From Flavitalea plasmicola (GTDB taxonomy: Bacteria; Bacteroidota; Bacteroidia; Chitinophagales; Chitinophagaceae): 64,000 bases of DNA. The position numbers were made by a program, and so were the translations under genes. The DNA lies in assembly GCF_030546645.1 (NCBI RefSeq), contig NZ_JAUOTO010000006.1, positions 496,001-560,000 of the forward strand, given 5' to 3'. The notes under the pieces were generated by a model. The model was not told the origin of the DNA. It searched no databases and worked only from the letters and a program-made list of their open reading frames with translations. This document shows positions 28,837 to 37,219 of the stretch, piece by piece; position 1 is the stretch's first letter; every line of letters starts with the position of its first letter.

Positions 28837-29610
28837 ATGAAAGTAGAAAAGTTCCTTCCCGCTATAGCATTACAGCCTTTTGTCAGGGAGTTTATCATCA
28901 TTGAAAGCGACCTGGCAACAGACAGCAGCACCATTCCGGATACATCCATGGTGATGTCCTTTCGGTACAAGGGGAGGGTTCAAATGATGGAAGGAGATGA
29001 AAAGTCCAACCTCCCCGCCACCGTTGTCTCTGGCCTGAGAAAGTCTTCCCGGCATTTCACCTACGAAGAGAACACTTCCAACCTCCTGGTCGTTTTCACC
29101 GAAGGCGGGATCAATGCCTTTTCCAGGACACCCGCACATGAATTGTTCGAACAGCACGTCCATTCCGGGAACCTCTTCCATTCCTCAACGTTGAATGAGA
29201 TCCTGGAGCGCCTGGCTGAAGCCGCAAACAAAACAGATAGGATAAAGATCATGCAATCTTTCCTCCTGAGGCACCTGACAAATACCAAAGCCGACCTCCT
29301 CATTGACAATGCACTTCAGCTGATCAAAAGACAAAATGGGATCATAAGGGTCAAAGACCTGGCTGCCTCCCTTTACATCAGCCAGGATGCTTTCGAAAAA
29401 AGGTTCAGGACAATGGTGGGATCCACGCCTAAACAATATGCTTCCATTGTCCGCCTGCGACACCTCATCAATGCATATCCCTCCTTTCATTCATTGACCG
29501 ACGCCTCCTATGAAGCCGGTTATTTCGACCAATCCCATTTTATAAAAGACTTCCGGCTTTTTACGGGCCAAACTCCCAAAGACTTCTTCAGATCAGGCCA
29601 ATATTGGTAG
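28837..29610 (+). CDS. AraC-family regulator with DUF6597-like sensor
   Basis: This 257-residue protein has an N-terminal domain (about 5-140) of the type common in Bacteroidota AraC proteins, starting with an ALQPFVREFIIIES motif. A double helix-turn-helix follows (about 155-255; IRVKDLAASLYISQDAFEKRFR and SLTDASYEAGYFDQSHFIKDFR). It starts 71 bases from the divergent Crp-like gene and precedes the SnoaL/monooxygenase fusion, a plausible target. Confidence 0.88.
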   Translation: MKVEKFLPAIALQPFVREFIIIESDLATDSSTIPDTSMVMSFRYKGRVQMMEGDEKSNLPATVVSGLRKSSRHFTYEENTSNLLVVFTEGGINAFSRTPAHELFEQHVHSGNLFHSSTLNEILERLAEAANKTDRIKIMQSFLLRHLTNTKADLLIDNALQLIKRQNGIIRVKDLAASLYISQDAFEKRFRTMVGSTPKQYASIVRLRHLINAYPSFHSLTDASYEAGYFDQSHFIKDFRLFTGQTPKDFFRSGQYW

Positions 29611-29673
29611 ATCAATGATTTTTTACAATTCCTCGCCTGCCTGCCAGGGTATTTTTGTGTAAAATAAAACAAA

Positions 29674-30522
29674 ATGGTACGGATGCATACCCTGCTATCG
29701 GCGCTACTCCTCATGGCAGGAATAACACAGGCACAAGGAATCAATAACAACACAAAAACTAAAAAAATGTCTACCGTTGAAAAGAACAAGACAGTCATCC
29801 GCAGACTGTACGACCAATCCCTGAATAAAAGAAATACAGCGCTGCTGAAAGAACTGGTATCCGAAGATTACGTAGGGTTCCAGGGACTGAAAGGGGCAGC
29901 GGGATTTGAAAAACCAATCGCCCCGCTGATGGATGCCTTTCCCGACATACAATGGCATATCCAGGAGCTTCTCGGAGAAGACGATAAGGTAGTCGTCAGA
30001 TGGAAGCTTAAGGGCACCCAAACAATGGAGTACAATGGCTTAGCCCCGACAGGTAAGCCCATCACCAACGAAGGGATGGCTATTTTCACCTTGAAGGACG
30101 GCAAAATAACAAATGGCCAGGTCCTCACGGACCGCTTGGGCTTTTTGCAGGAATTGGGGGCAGTCCCTCAGGACTTAAACCAGCTATCGAACGATGCCAC
30201 CCTTAAAGACCAGGTCAATCTCATTGATAAGTTCCTCGTTCCCCCAGCCGGCAAAGCTGAATTCTATGAAAGAATGCACATGAACCGAAGCCTCCTGAAA
30301 ACCTTGCCCGGGTTTATAAAAGACGAAGCATATGAATACAACGATAATGATGGCAATCTGATCTGTGTGACGGTGGCCCATTGGGCAAATAGAGAGGTCA
30401 TGGCAAAGGCCAGGGAGGCAGTGCAGGCAGCGTATAAGAAGGAGGGATTCGATCTGCCGGCCATGCTGAAGAGATTGAATATCAACATTGACAGAGGGAT
30501 TTACACCACAGTGACGGATTAG
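29674..30522 (+). CDS. Exported SnoaL-like / antibiotic monooxygenase-like fusion protein
   Basis: This 282-residue protein has a signal peptide (MVRMHTLLSALLLMAGITQAQ). A SnoaL-like polyketide-cyclase domain follows (about 32-165; NKTVIRRLYDQSLNKRN, LVSEDYVGF, GLAPTGKPITNEGMAIFTLKDGKI), then an ABM-like ferredoxin-fold domain (about 180-270; VNLIDKFLVPPAGKAEFYERM, VTVAHWANREVMAKAREAVQ). Both folds usually act on small aromatic or lipophilic molecules; joining them in one exported chain is uncommon. ATG at 29683 is an alternative start. Confidence 0.8.
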   Translation: MVRMHTLLSALLLMAGITQAQGINNNTKTKKMSTVEKNKTVIRRLYDQSLNKRNTALLKELVSEDYVGFQGLKGAAGFEKPIAPLMDAFPDIQWHIQELLGEDDKVVVRWKLKGTQTMEYNGLAPTGKPITNEGMAIFTLKDGKITNGQVLTDRLGFLQELGAVPQDLNQLSNDATLKDQVNLIDKFLVPPAGKAEFYERMHMNRSLLKTLPGFIKDEAYEYNDNDGNLICVTVAHWANREVMAKAREAVQAAYKKEGFDLPAMLKRLNINIDRGIYTTVTD

Positions 30523-30550
30523 CCCCCCTTATTTGTCGTTTTACCATAGT

Positions 30551-30580
30551 TTTTCATTTCAAATGCCCGTGGTATGTTTG
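30551..30580 (+). promoter_or_regulatory. Bacteroidota-type promoter upstream of the SRPBCC gene
   Basis: TATGTTTG at 30573-30580 matches the -7 consensus TAnnTTTG exactly, and a T-rich -33-like element lies about 20 bases upstream near 30551. Transcription would begin about 40 bases before the SRPBCC start codon. Confidence 0.5.
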
Positions 30581-30626
30581 CATCATCAAACAATAACCCA
30601 ATCATTAACACCAAAAACTAAGAAAA

Positions 30627-31052
30627 ATGGAAACGGTAAATAAGACCACCATCACCATCGAAACCACCGTAAAAGCTCCCGTAGAAAAAGTGTGGGCGTA
30701 CTGGAGCGGCCCCGAACACATCATTAAATGGGCCACCCCCTCGCCCGATTGGCACACGCCCCGCGCCGAGAACGACCTTCGTACAGGCGGTAAATTCCTC
30801 TCCCGTATGGAAGCGAAGGACGGCAGCTTCGGCTTTGACTTCGGTGGCGTATACGACAACGTTAAAACAAACGAGCTCATCGAATACACCATCGGCGACG
30901 GCAGGAAAGTAGTGACCAATTTCACGAAAAAAGGGAATGAGACCCGAATAGTACAAACCTTCGAGGCGGAAAACGAAAATCCTATCGAAATGCAAAGAGG
31001 GGGCTGGCAGGCCATCCTGGATAGTTTTAAGAACTATACAGAAACCAACTAA
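30627..31052 (+). CDS. SRPBCC (AHSA1/START-like) family protein
   Basis: This 141-residue protein is a complete AHSA1-like fold: an initial strand ITIETTVKAPVEKVWAYWSGPEHIIKW, a DLRTGGKFLSRM turn and a C-terminal long helix (MQRGGWQAILDSFKNYTE). Such proteins bind hydrophobic ligands or, in the Aha1 branch, chaperones. The function is not predictable. It has its own promoter-like element and a GC-rich terminator and so is monocistronic. Confidence 0.9.
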   Translation: METVNKTTITIETTVKAPVEKVWAYWSGPEHIIKWATPSPDWHTPRAENDLRTGGKFLSRMEAKDGSFGFDFGGVYDNVKTNELIEYTIGDGRKVVTNFTKKGNETRIVQTFEAENENPIEMQRGGWQAILDSFKNYTETN

Positions 31053-31056
31053 TACG

Positions 31057-31078
31057 AAGGCCCCCGGAAGGGGGCTTT
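31057..31078 (+). terminator. Rho-independent terminator after SRPBCC gene
   Basis: Stem GCCCCC/GGGGGC with a GGAA tetraloop (31060-31075) follows the stop, flanked by AA on the left and TTT on the right. It lies between two convergent genes and can serve the plus strand. Confidence 0.75.
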
Positions 31079-31091
31079 CGCTTATTAAAAC

Positions 31092-31766
31092 TTAAAGCTG
31101 TTTTTTATACTCCTCTATCTCCTTCAGATACTCCATCGATTTGATAACGGAAGTCCACTCCCTCCCGCTGAACAGTAATTTGAACCATTTCTTATTGGCA
31201 TTCCGAAGATGAATATTTCTGTACAGCCAGATGGAAAAGATAGCGAACAGGACCGCAACAGGGAATGCGATCAGCCAGAAAGAGAGGGGACTCTCCCTCA
31301 TCCATTGAAAATTCCAGAAGAAGGTACAATAAAACGGCGTCTGCAGGAATAATACACGCGTTGCCTGCAAGGTAGAAGCCTTCAGCTCCGCCGTCTTTTG
31401 CTGCACTTCTATCAGGCTCTCGCTGTTGTCGATCTCCGAGATCAGCAACGTATGTCGGATATAAACGATCACCGCATAAATGTTAAATCCCAGAATGGCC
31501 GCCACCGACACCACAAAGAACAACTTTCCCCAGACCAGTGAATTGACGATGAGAAAGACCAGGAAAAGTACCCATACCACACCGAGCGCAGCTACCCATT
31601 TCTTCCACCTGCTCACCGCATTCAACCTGGACTTCGCCTTTTCAGTTTGTAAATACTCAAAAGTCTGCAGATGAAGCACCCAGGATTGTAAGTTCAGGAT
31701 ATTGGCCCTTTCAATCTTTTGATTGTATTGCTTCCAGAGCTCACTTAATTCAAGATCTTCCATCAT
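31092..31766 (-). CDS. Membrane protein cotranscribed with an ECF sigma factor
   Basis: This 224-residue protein has a charged N-terminal region (about 1-50) and four membrane helices (about 55-75, 80-105, 140-165, 170-190), then a cytoplasmic tail. Its start lies one base beyond the sigma factor stop, so the two are co-translated. Position and topology suggest an anti-sigma factor, but no known anti-sigma motif (zinc-binding HxxxCxxC) is present, so this is an inference. Confidence 0.7.
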   Translation of the reverse strand: MMEDLELSELWKQYNQKIERANILNLQSWVLHLQTFEYLQTEKAKSRLNAVSRWKKWVAALGVVWVLFLVFLIVNSLVWGKLFFVVSVAAILGFNIYAVIVYIRHTLLISEIDNSESLIEVQQKTAELKASTLQATRVLFLQTPFYCTFFWNFQWMRESPLSFWLIAFPVAVLFAIFSIWLYRNIHLRNANKKWFKLLFSGREWTSVIKSMEYLKEIEEYKKQL

Positions 31767-31767
31767 A

Positions 31768-32277
31768 TTATTTTTTATTATTTAAAATGCATTGCTTAAG
31801 TTTATCCTTGATCCGGCTGATCTTCGTCGCCACATTGGTCTCGGTCAGACCAAGGATCTCTGCTATCTCCCGGTAGCTTTTCTCTTCGAAATAAAGCAGG
31901 ATCAATGCTCTGTCGAACTCCTTCAGCCCTTGTATGCAGGCTTGCAGCCAGGCAAACCTTTCTTTTTCCTGGGACATGTCCGAAGACCTGTCTTCGATCT
32001 CCAGGTGCAACGTCGACAGGGAATGATCACCCCTCCGCCGCTTACCCTCCCTGTAAAACGAAATAGCTACATTCAGCGCCACCCGGTACATCCAGGTAGA
32101 AAAACGATAGGTCGCATCGTAACTTCTCCCCGACCTCCACAGGTGGTAAATGATCTCTTGCGTGAGATCCTCCCTGGAATGCTTGTCAGGGCAGTAAAGT
32201 GCGCATATTTTTAATATAATCCCTTTATTTTCAAGTATCAATGCCAGAAAATCGGGATGGTTATTGGCGGATGACAT
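31768..32277 (-). CDS. ECF RNA polymerase sigma factor
   Basis: This 169-residue protein has region 2 (REDLTQEIIYHLWRSGRSYDATYRFSTWMYRVALNVAISFYR, residues about 35-75) and region 4 (LKEFDRALILLYFEEKSYREIAEILGLTETNVATKISRIKDKLK, about 115-160). It should direct polymerase to stress or envelope promoters. It is the first gene of a two-gene unit with a four-helix membrane protein likely to restrain it. Confidence 0.93.
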   Translation of the reverse strand: MSSANNHPDFLALILENKGIILKICALYCPDKHSREDLTQEIIYHLWRSGRSYDATYRFSTWMYRVALNVAISFYREGKRRRGDHSLSTLHLEIEDRSSDMSQEKERFAWLQACIQGLKEFDRALILLYFEEKSYREIAEILGLTETNVATKISRIKDKLKQCILNNKK

Positions 32278-32331
32278 GCTGTTATTATGATTCGCAGCAG
32301 CAGGTGAAAAATCACAATTTGCAGGAATTAT

Positions 32332-33018
32332 TCACTCTTCCAGCACCAAAGTGCCAAATGCGGAGGGAATATGAAAATCCGGCTGGACAGACGCAGGCCT
32401 GATCCAACTGATCCAACGCAGGTCCGCCCTTCCATTCACCACCCCTTTACATTCCGCACGGAATAATCCCGCATGGAGTCGACCATTTTGCAGCAACCCC
32501 AGTTCCTTCAGGGATTGAATACTGATGGCGAAGGCCAAAATATAACCACCGGAGACCCTGGACGCTTTTATCACCAGCTGCCCTTCGGGCCAGGTCCAGG
32601 GATAATTCATTTTTCGGTAATATACAGCGTTATAATCCAATACCCTTCCGTCGGCATCCATTTCGAGGCAGTAATAAGGGGTCATCGAGTCGTTCCTGGC
32701 AAGAAAGATTTCCACCCGGTCGGAAGCGCCTACCTCCATTTTATCATTTTTCTTCACCAGCGTGATCACGGAGTCGTCCTGCGCCTTGTATAGGCCATAC
32801 AGCCATTTCCCATCCCACACAGCCGAAAAGGAGGTGCCCGGCGCAGCTGCACTGTCCCAGGGGTATACAAAATCCTTCAGTATACCAGCCTGGCGCCATG
32901 CCGGCGCAGACCCCAGGTCACCGGCCCTTACGGCTCCGGCAGCCACCTTCTTCACCTGGTATACTTGCGCCAATCCACTATTCGCATAGAACAGTAAGCA
33001 CAGCAATCCCATTTTCAT
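32332..33018 (-). CDS. Exported CBM9-like carbohydrate-binding protein
   Basis: This 228-residue protein has a signal peptide (ending SGLAQ) and a CBM9-like domain (about 35-225). Hallmarks are a WRQAG opening, FSAVWDGKWLYGLYKAQDD, a DRVEIFLARND strand and the ALAFAISIQSLKELG-like helix region, followed by a final VLEE. Such domains bind plant-polymer sugars or occur as stand-alone exported proteins. It lies 4 bases after the phytanoyl-CoA dioxygenase gene and is co-transcribed with it. Confidence 0.8.
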   Translation of the reverse strand: MKMGLLCLLFYANSGLAQVYQVKKVAAGAVRAGDLGSAPAWRQAGILKDFVYPWDSAAAPGTSFSAVWDGKWLYGLYKAQDDSVITLVKKNDKMEVGASDRVEIFLARNDSMTPYYCLEMDADGRVLDYNAVYYRKMNYPWTWPEGQLVIKASRVSGGYILAFAISIQSLKELGLLQNGRLHAGLFRAECKGVVNGRADLRWISWIRPASVQPDFHIPSAFGTLVLEE

Positions 33019-33022
33019 GAAT

Positions 33023-33994
33023 CTACCATTTGTCCAAACCTAATAATTTCCTTCCAAGTGCGGACAGGTCCGCTGTCTTATATTTTGTTTGTTCCCACCC
33101 CCGGGGGTCGCCGGGGAAAGCATAACCCTCCGGCGCGATCCTGTCCCTCCACGACCGGATCCTCCACTGGCGCAGGTCTTCATTTTCTTCTTCGGCAGGC
33201 ATCATCGAAATATATTGGGCCATACGCACTTTATCCTTGCTGTAGTTGGCGCGGATCCCATGCGGCTGTGAGCTGTTGAATATTAATAGATCCCCCGCTT
33301 CCATTTTTATTTTTTCGGTCCCGAACCCCGTAGTGTCCGGCTTGAAGTGATCCCTGTCCTCCGGCTGCGTAAGCTTCCATTGGTCATACGTCCTGAATAG
33401 ATCCGGGATACACTGGAAGCCACCCATCTCTTCGTCCATCTGGTCGGCCAGCGCCAGTACGCCCTGCACGTTTTGCGGTTTCGTCTCAGGATCATAGTCC
33501 CAATGGATAAACCCCTTGTATTCGAAGCCCGGTCGTATCGGGAAATTCAGGTTAGCCCTGTCGATCGTACACCAAAGTTTTTCGGTCCCCCAAATATCTG
33601 CAAAAGCTGCATGCACTCTTGGCATTTGGCGGTTATCCCACAGCAGCTGGTGATTATAAACCTCTACCATGCCCGTATTGGTAAGCTCTTTCATTTTCAT
33701 CTCCGCCCGGGGGATCGTATACCAGGAGGCCGGATCATGCGGATCTTTCTCCTCGAATTCCCAGAGAAAGTCTGCCGTTCTTTTCACCTGCTCTTTCGGC
33801 ACGGCCGCCTTGATGATCACATAACCATTATATATCCAGAATTGCCAGTCCTCTTCCGACATTACCCGCAGCCGCTCCCCATTGCTACGGTTACTTAGCT
33901 TCACGACACTGCTTGTGGCAGTGGAAGGATTGCCCGGTATCTCTTTATGCGCATTGTTAGGGATCATCGTAGGCGCCATCTTTATATTTACCAT
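33023..33994 (-). CDS. Phytanoyl-CoA dioxygenase (PhyH) family protein
   Basis: This 323-residue protein is a non-heme Fe(II)/2-oxoglutarate dioxygenase. The iron-binding H-x-D is in FIHWDYDPE near residue 155, the distal His is in SSQPHGIRANYSKDKVRMAQY near 235, and the following Arg can bind 2-oxoglutarate. Substrates in this broad family range from lipids to ectoine-like compounds. It is divergent from an AraC regulator at 34130 that probably controls it, and it heads a two-gene unit with the CBM9-like protein. Confidence 0.9.
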   Translation of the reverse strand: MVNIKMAPTMIPNNAHKEIPGNPSTATSSVVKLSNRSNGERLRVMSEEDWQFWIYNGYVIIKAAVPKEQVKRTADFLWEFEEKDPHDPASWYTIPRAEMKMKELTNTGMVEVYNHQLLWDNRQMPRVHAAFADIWGTEKLWCTIDRANLNFPIRPGFEYKGFIHWDYDPETKPQNVQGVLALADQMDEEMGGFQCIPDLFRTYDQWKLTQPEDRDHFKPDTTGFGTEKIKMEAGDLLIFNSSQPHGIRANYSKDKVRMAQYISMMPAEEENEDLRQWRIRSWRDRIAPEGYAFPGDPRGWEQTKYKTADLSALGRKLLGLDKW

Positions 33995-34129
33995 ATAAAT
34001 GATTTTATAGGACGAAGTTCATCCGCAAAGCCCGCATTGAAAACCTCGGCAATGACCAGTTTTTGCTCTGTATTGACATATTTTGACCATGTATCTAAAA
34101 AATTGTAGCTTACTAGCAAAATCTGAACA

Positions 34130-34990
34130 GTGAAGATCCAGAAAGAGATTGTTTTGCCGGACCCCGGACAGTCTTTCAAACTGTTCAGTCCCAGCCTGCG
34201 TAATCAATTTTATTGGCATTACCACCCCGAATTTGAGCTCGTATTTGTAGAGGCGACTTCGGGCATTCGGCATGTAGGTCAACATATCTCCAGCTATATG
34301 GAAAGCGATCTGGTGTTCATCGGCCCCAATATTCCTCACCTGAACTTCGACTATGGCGTAAAGACAGCATACAAACAGATCGTCGTCCAACTGAAACAAA
34401 ATTTCCTGGGCGATGCTTTAAAAGAGACACCTGAATTCGAATCCCTGGGACAGCTGTTCCAACTGGCCAGTTTCGGATTGTCATTTGCCGGGAACACCAA
34501 AACCATTGTCGCTGAAAGACTGAGAAGAATGAAGACCTTAGACCGTTTCGAACAGCTGTTGTCCCTCCTGGAAGTTTTCCAGCTGCTGGCGGCTTCCCGG
34601 GAAATGACCGTACTTAATCAGCAGGACACCAGCGTCAGGTTATTCCTCGATGACAAGATCCGCATGGGCGCTGTTTATAAATATATCCACACGCATTACA
34701 ATGCCCACCCGGATGTCAATACGGTTGCCGCCAGCGTACACCTGAGCACTCCCGCCTTCTGCCGCTATTTCCGCAGGCAGACAAAGATGACTTTCACGGA
34801 CTTTGTAAATCAATATCGTATCGCTCAGGCGAAGACGCTATTGTTGCAGGACAGCAGCATTTCTGAGGTTTGTTATGAGGTAGGGTTTGAAAGCCTTTCC
34901 TATTTTAATAAGCTTTTCAACAGGCTGACGGGAGAAAACCCTTCGACGTTTAAAAAAAGATATTTTCCTCCGGCTCATGCCCTAACTTAG
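34130..34990 (+). CDS. AraC-family regulator
   Basis: This 286-residue protein has a cupin domain (about 15-150; FYWHYHPEFELVFVEATSGIRHVG, NIPHLNFDYG) and a double helix-turn-helix (about 185-283; VNTVAASVHLSTPAFCRYFRRQTKM, SISEVCYEVGFESLSYFNKLFNR). The start is a GTG at 34130; no ATG fits the cupin. It lies divergent from the PhyH gene with a 135-base shared regulatory gap and is probably its activator, sensing a small ligand. Confidence 0.9.
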   Translation: MKIQKEIVLPDPGQSFKLFSPSLRNQFYWHYHPEFELVFVEATSGIRHVGQHISSYMESDLVFIGPNIPHLNFDYGVKTAYKQIVVQLKQNFLGDALKETPEFESLGQLFQLASFGLSFAGNTKTIVAERLRRMKTLDRFEQLLSLLEVFQLLAASREMTVLNQQDTSVRLFLDDKIRMGAVYKYIHTHYNAHPDVNTVAASVHLSTPAFCRYFRRQTKMTFTDFVNQYRIAQAKTLLLQDSSISEVCYEVGFESLSYFNKLFNRLTGENPSTFKKRYFPPAHALT

Positions 34991-35006
34991 CGGCAATACA
35001 CCGGTT

Positions 35007-36596
35007 ATGCAGCATACGTTCATCATCTATATTTCCCTGATCCTTATCATCCTCCTGCTCGTGATGCTGGCCGAAAGGCTGAAGGTGGCATATCCTATTA
35101 TACTAGTGCTGGGAGGGCTTACGTTAAGCTTTTTCGACGGAATAAATATTATTTCGATCAACCCGGAGCTGATCTTCATCATATTCCTGCCGCCCCTGCT
35201 GTACGAGGCCGCCTGGTATACCTCCTGGAAAAATCTCTGGCGATGGCGAAGGGTGATCGTCAGCTTTGCGTTCCTCATCGTACTCGTGACCTCCCTGGTG
35301 GTAGCCGTAGTGTCCAGCCTGCTGATCCCCGGCTTCACCCTGGCCCTGGGATTTTTGCTGGGTGGCATCGTATCCCCGCCTGATGCCGTCTCGGCCAGTT
35401 CCGTCATGAAATATGTCAGGATCCCCCGGAGCATGACCTCCATCATAGAAGGGGAGAGCCTGCTGAACGATGCATCCAGCCTGATCGTATTCCGCTTTGC
35501 CTTGATCGCCGTGGATACAGGCCGGTTTGTCTTCCACGAGGCCGCCCTCAGCTTTGTGGTGGTCATCGTAGCCGGTGTGCTCATCGGCGTGGCCGTAGGC
35601 CTGATCTACTATGCCATTTACAAATGGCTGCCTACCTCCACCAATATGGACATCGTACTAAGCCTGACGGCGCCCTATGTCATGTACATAGCGGCGGAAT
35701 CCATTCATGTCTCCGGCGTACTGTCCGTGGTCGCAGGCGGACTCTTTCTTTCGGTAAAAAGCCATTTATACATGAGCCAGCGCAGCCGTTTGCGGGGAGG
35801 TAATGTATGGTCTACGCTCGGATTTGTGCTGAATGGGCTCGTTTTTATGCTCATCGGTCTGGAACTGCCCCACATCATCGGACAATTGGGCGAGGTGCGG
35901 CTATCACAGGCCATTGGCTATGGACTGCTGATCACAGGGGTCCTCGTCGTAGGACGCATCCTTTCCACTCTGGGCGCTTCTGCTTTCACCGTATGGGTCA
36001 GTAAATATATAACTACCGCCGATAGCAGACCGGGCTGGAAAAATCCCCTGATCTTCGGTTGGGCGGGCATGCGGGGCGTGGTTTCCCTCGCTGCTGCCTT
36101 ATCCATTCCATTGCACCTGCAGAATGGCGCTCCTTTTCCACAAAGGAACCTCATCCTCTTCATCACCTTCACTGTCATCCTACTGACACTGGTCGTACAG
36201 GGGTTGACCTTGCCGCTGGTAATAAAATGGCTGCATGGTGGAGAGAACAGGGACATCACACTTCCCCATCGTGACCAGGAATTGATCCTGAGGAAAAAAC
36301 TGTCATATTATAGCCTGCAATTACTGGATGGCGAACACAAACAGACAGTAGAGAACAATCGTCCCCTTCAACAGCTGCGGGAAAGGTTTGCAAATGATCA
36401 GCTGCCCCAGGATGAGAATGCCAACCTGCTGCACGAAGACTATCGTCGTGTCTATTTACAGCTATTGGACAGGCAACGCGAGGTACTTCACCAGCTGAAT
36501 AAAAAGGATGAACTGGACGATGAGATCATCCGGAAATACCTCACCATGCTGGACCTGGAAGAAGAAAAGCTGCGCATGAAGTTCGAAGGCGTATAA
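35007..36596 (+). CDS. CPA1-type Na+/H+ antiporter
   Basis: This 529-residue protein has about twelve membrane helices in the first 410 residues, including the conserved ion-binding helix with SPPDAVSASSV (the Asp-Ala pair of CPA antiporters) near residue 125 and EGESLLNDASSLIVFR near 150. A cytoplasmic charged tail of about 115 residues follows (HRDQELILRKKLSYYSLQLL). It exchanges Na+ or K+ for protons across the inner membrane. It starts 16 bases after the AraC gene. Confidence 0.93.
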   Translation: MQHTFIIYISLILIILLLVMLAERLKVAYPIILVLGGLTLSFFDGINIISINPELIFIIFLPPLLYEAAWYTSWKNLWRWRRVIVSFAFLIVLVTSLVVAVVSSLLIPGFTLALGFLLGGIVSPPDAVSASSVMKYVRIPRSMTSIIEGESLLNDASSLIVFRFALIAVDTGRFVFHEAALSFVVVIVAGVLIGVAVGLIYYAIYKWLPTSTNMDIVLSLTAPYVMYIAAESIHVSGVLSVVAGGLFLSVKSHLYMSQRSRLRGGNVWSTLGFVLNGLVFMLIGLELPHIIGQLGEVRLSQAIGYGLLITGVLVVGRILSTLGASAFTVWVSKYITTADSRPGWKNPLIFGWAGMRGVVSLAAALSIPLHLQNGAPFPQRNLILFITFTVILLTLVVQGLTLPLVIKWLHGGENRDITLPHRDQELILRKKLSYYSLQLLDGEHKQTVENNRPLQQLRERFANDQLPQDENANLLHEDYRRVYLQLLDRQREVLHQLNKKDELDDEIIRKYLTMLDLEEEKLRMKFEGV

Positions 36597-36670
36597 CTTG
36601 TCTCATTTCCCCCCTTCTATTGTCATATTTGACCATCGTGTCACATCAGATAAGCGGTTAGCTTTGTTAC

Positions 36671-37177
36671 ATGGAAAAACAACTTATCAACGAAATAGAA
36701 ACTACAGCGCATGAGCTGCTGAAGGTGGTCAACAACATTCCGCTGGATGCTTTCAACCAGATACCCTTCGAAGGCAGCTGGACGCCGGGACAGGTGGCAG
36801 AACATCTCTTTCTTTCCGCCTCCGGCATATTAAAAGCCGTTAATGGGAACACGGAGCTTACGCAACGCGACCCCCATCAAATGATCGCACCCTTGCGGGA
36901 GGCATTCCTGAATTTCAATATTAAGATGCAATCCCCGGACTTCATTATTCCCTCGGACGATCCGAAGGACAAACAAACCTTACTCCAGATGACAAAAGAC
37001 ACCTGGAAAGGTCTTGCCAGCGCCGCTCAAACAACCGACCTCACCGCCACTTGCCTGGATTTCGAAATGCCCACTGTCGGCCACCTCACCCGGTCAGAAT
37101 GGCTGTCCTTCGCCGTGGTCCATACCCAGCGGCATATCTGGCAGCTAAAAAAGATCAGCAAGGTCATCGCTTTGTAA
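36671..37177 (+). CDS. DinB-like (YfiT/DinB superfamily) protein
   Basis: This 168-residue four-helix-bundle protein has an ordered His motif: WTPGQVAEHLFLSA near residue 42 and VVHTQRHIWQLKK near 150, giving the three His metal site of the DinB family. DinB-like proteins are often thiol transferases or hydrolases of small molecules and are frequently damage-inducible. No partner gene is evident. Confidence 0.88.
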   Translation: MEKQLINEIETTAHELLKVVNNIPLDAFNQIPFEGSWTPGQVAEHLFLSASGILKAVNGNTELTQRDPHQMIAPLREAFLNFNIKMQSPDFIIPSDDPKDKQTLLQMTKDTWKGLASAAQTTDLTATCLDFEMPTVGHLTRSEWLSFAVVHTQRHIWQLKKISKVIAL

Positions 37178-37219
37178 GCATTATCATTTACTTTAGACGT
37201 TCCAATTACCGGAAGGTCT

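Noticed and set aside
36659-36666. TAGCTTTG as promoter of the DinB-like gene at 36671
   Set aside because: The match to TAnnTTTG is exact but it ends 5 bases before the start codon and the nearest TTTG upstream is 27 bases away, outside the usual spacing.
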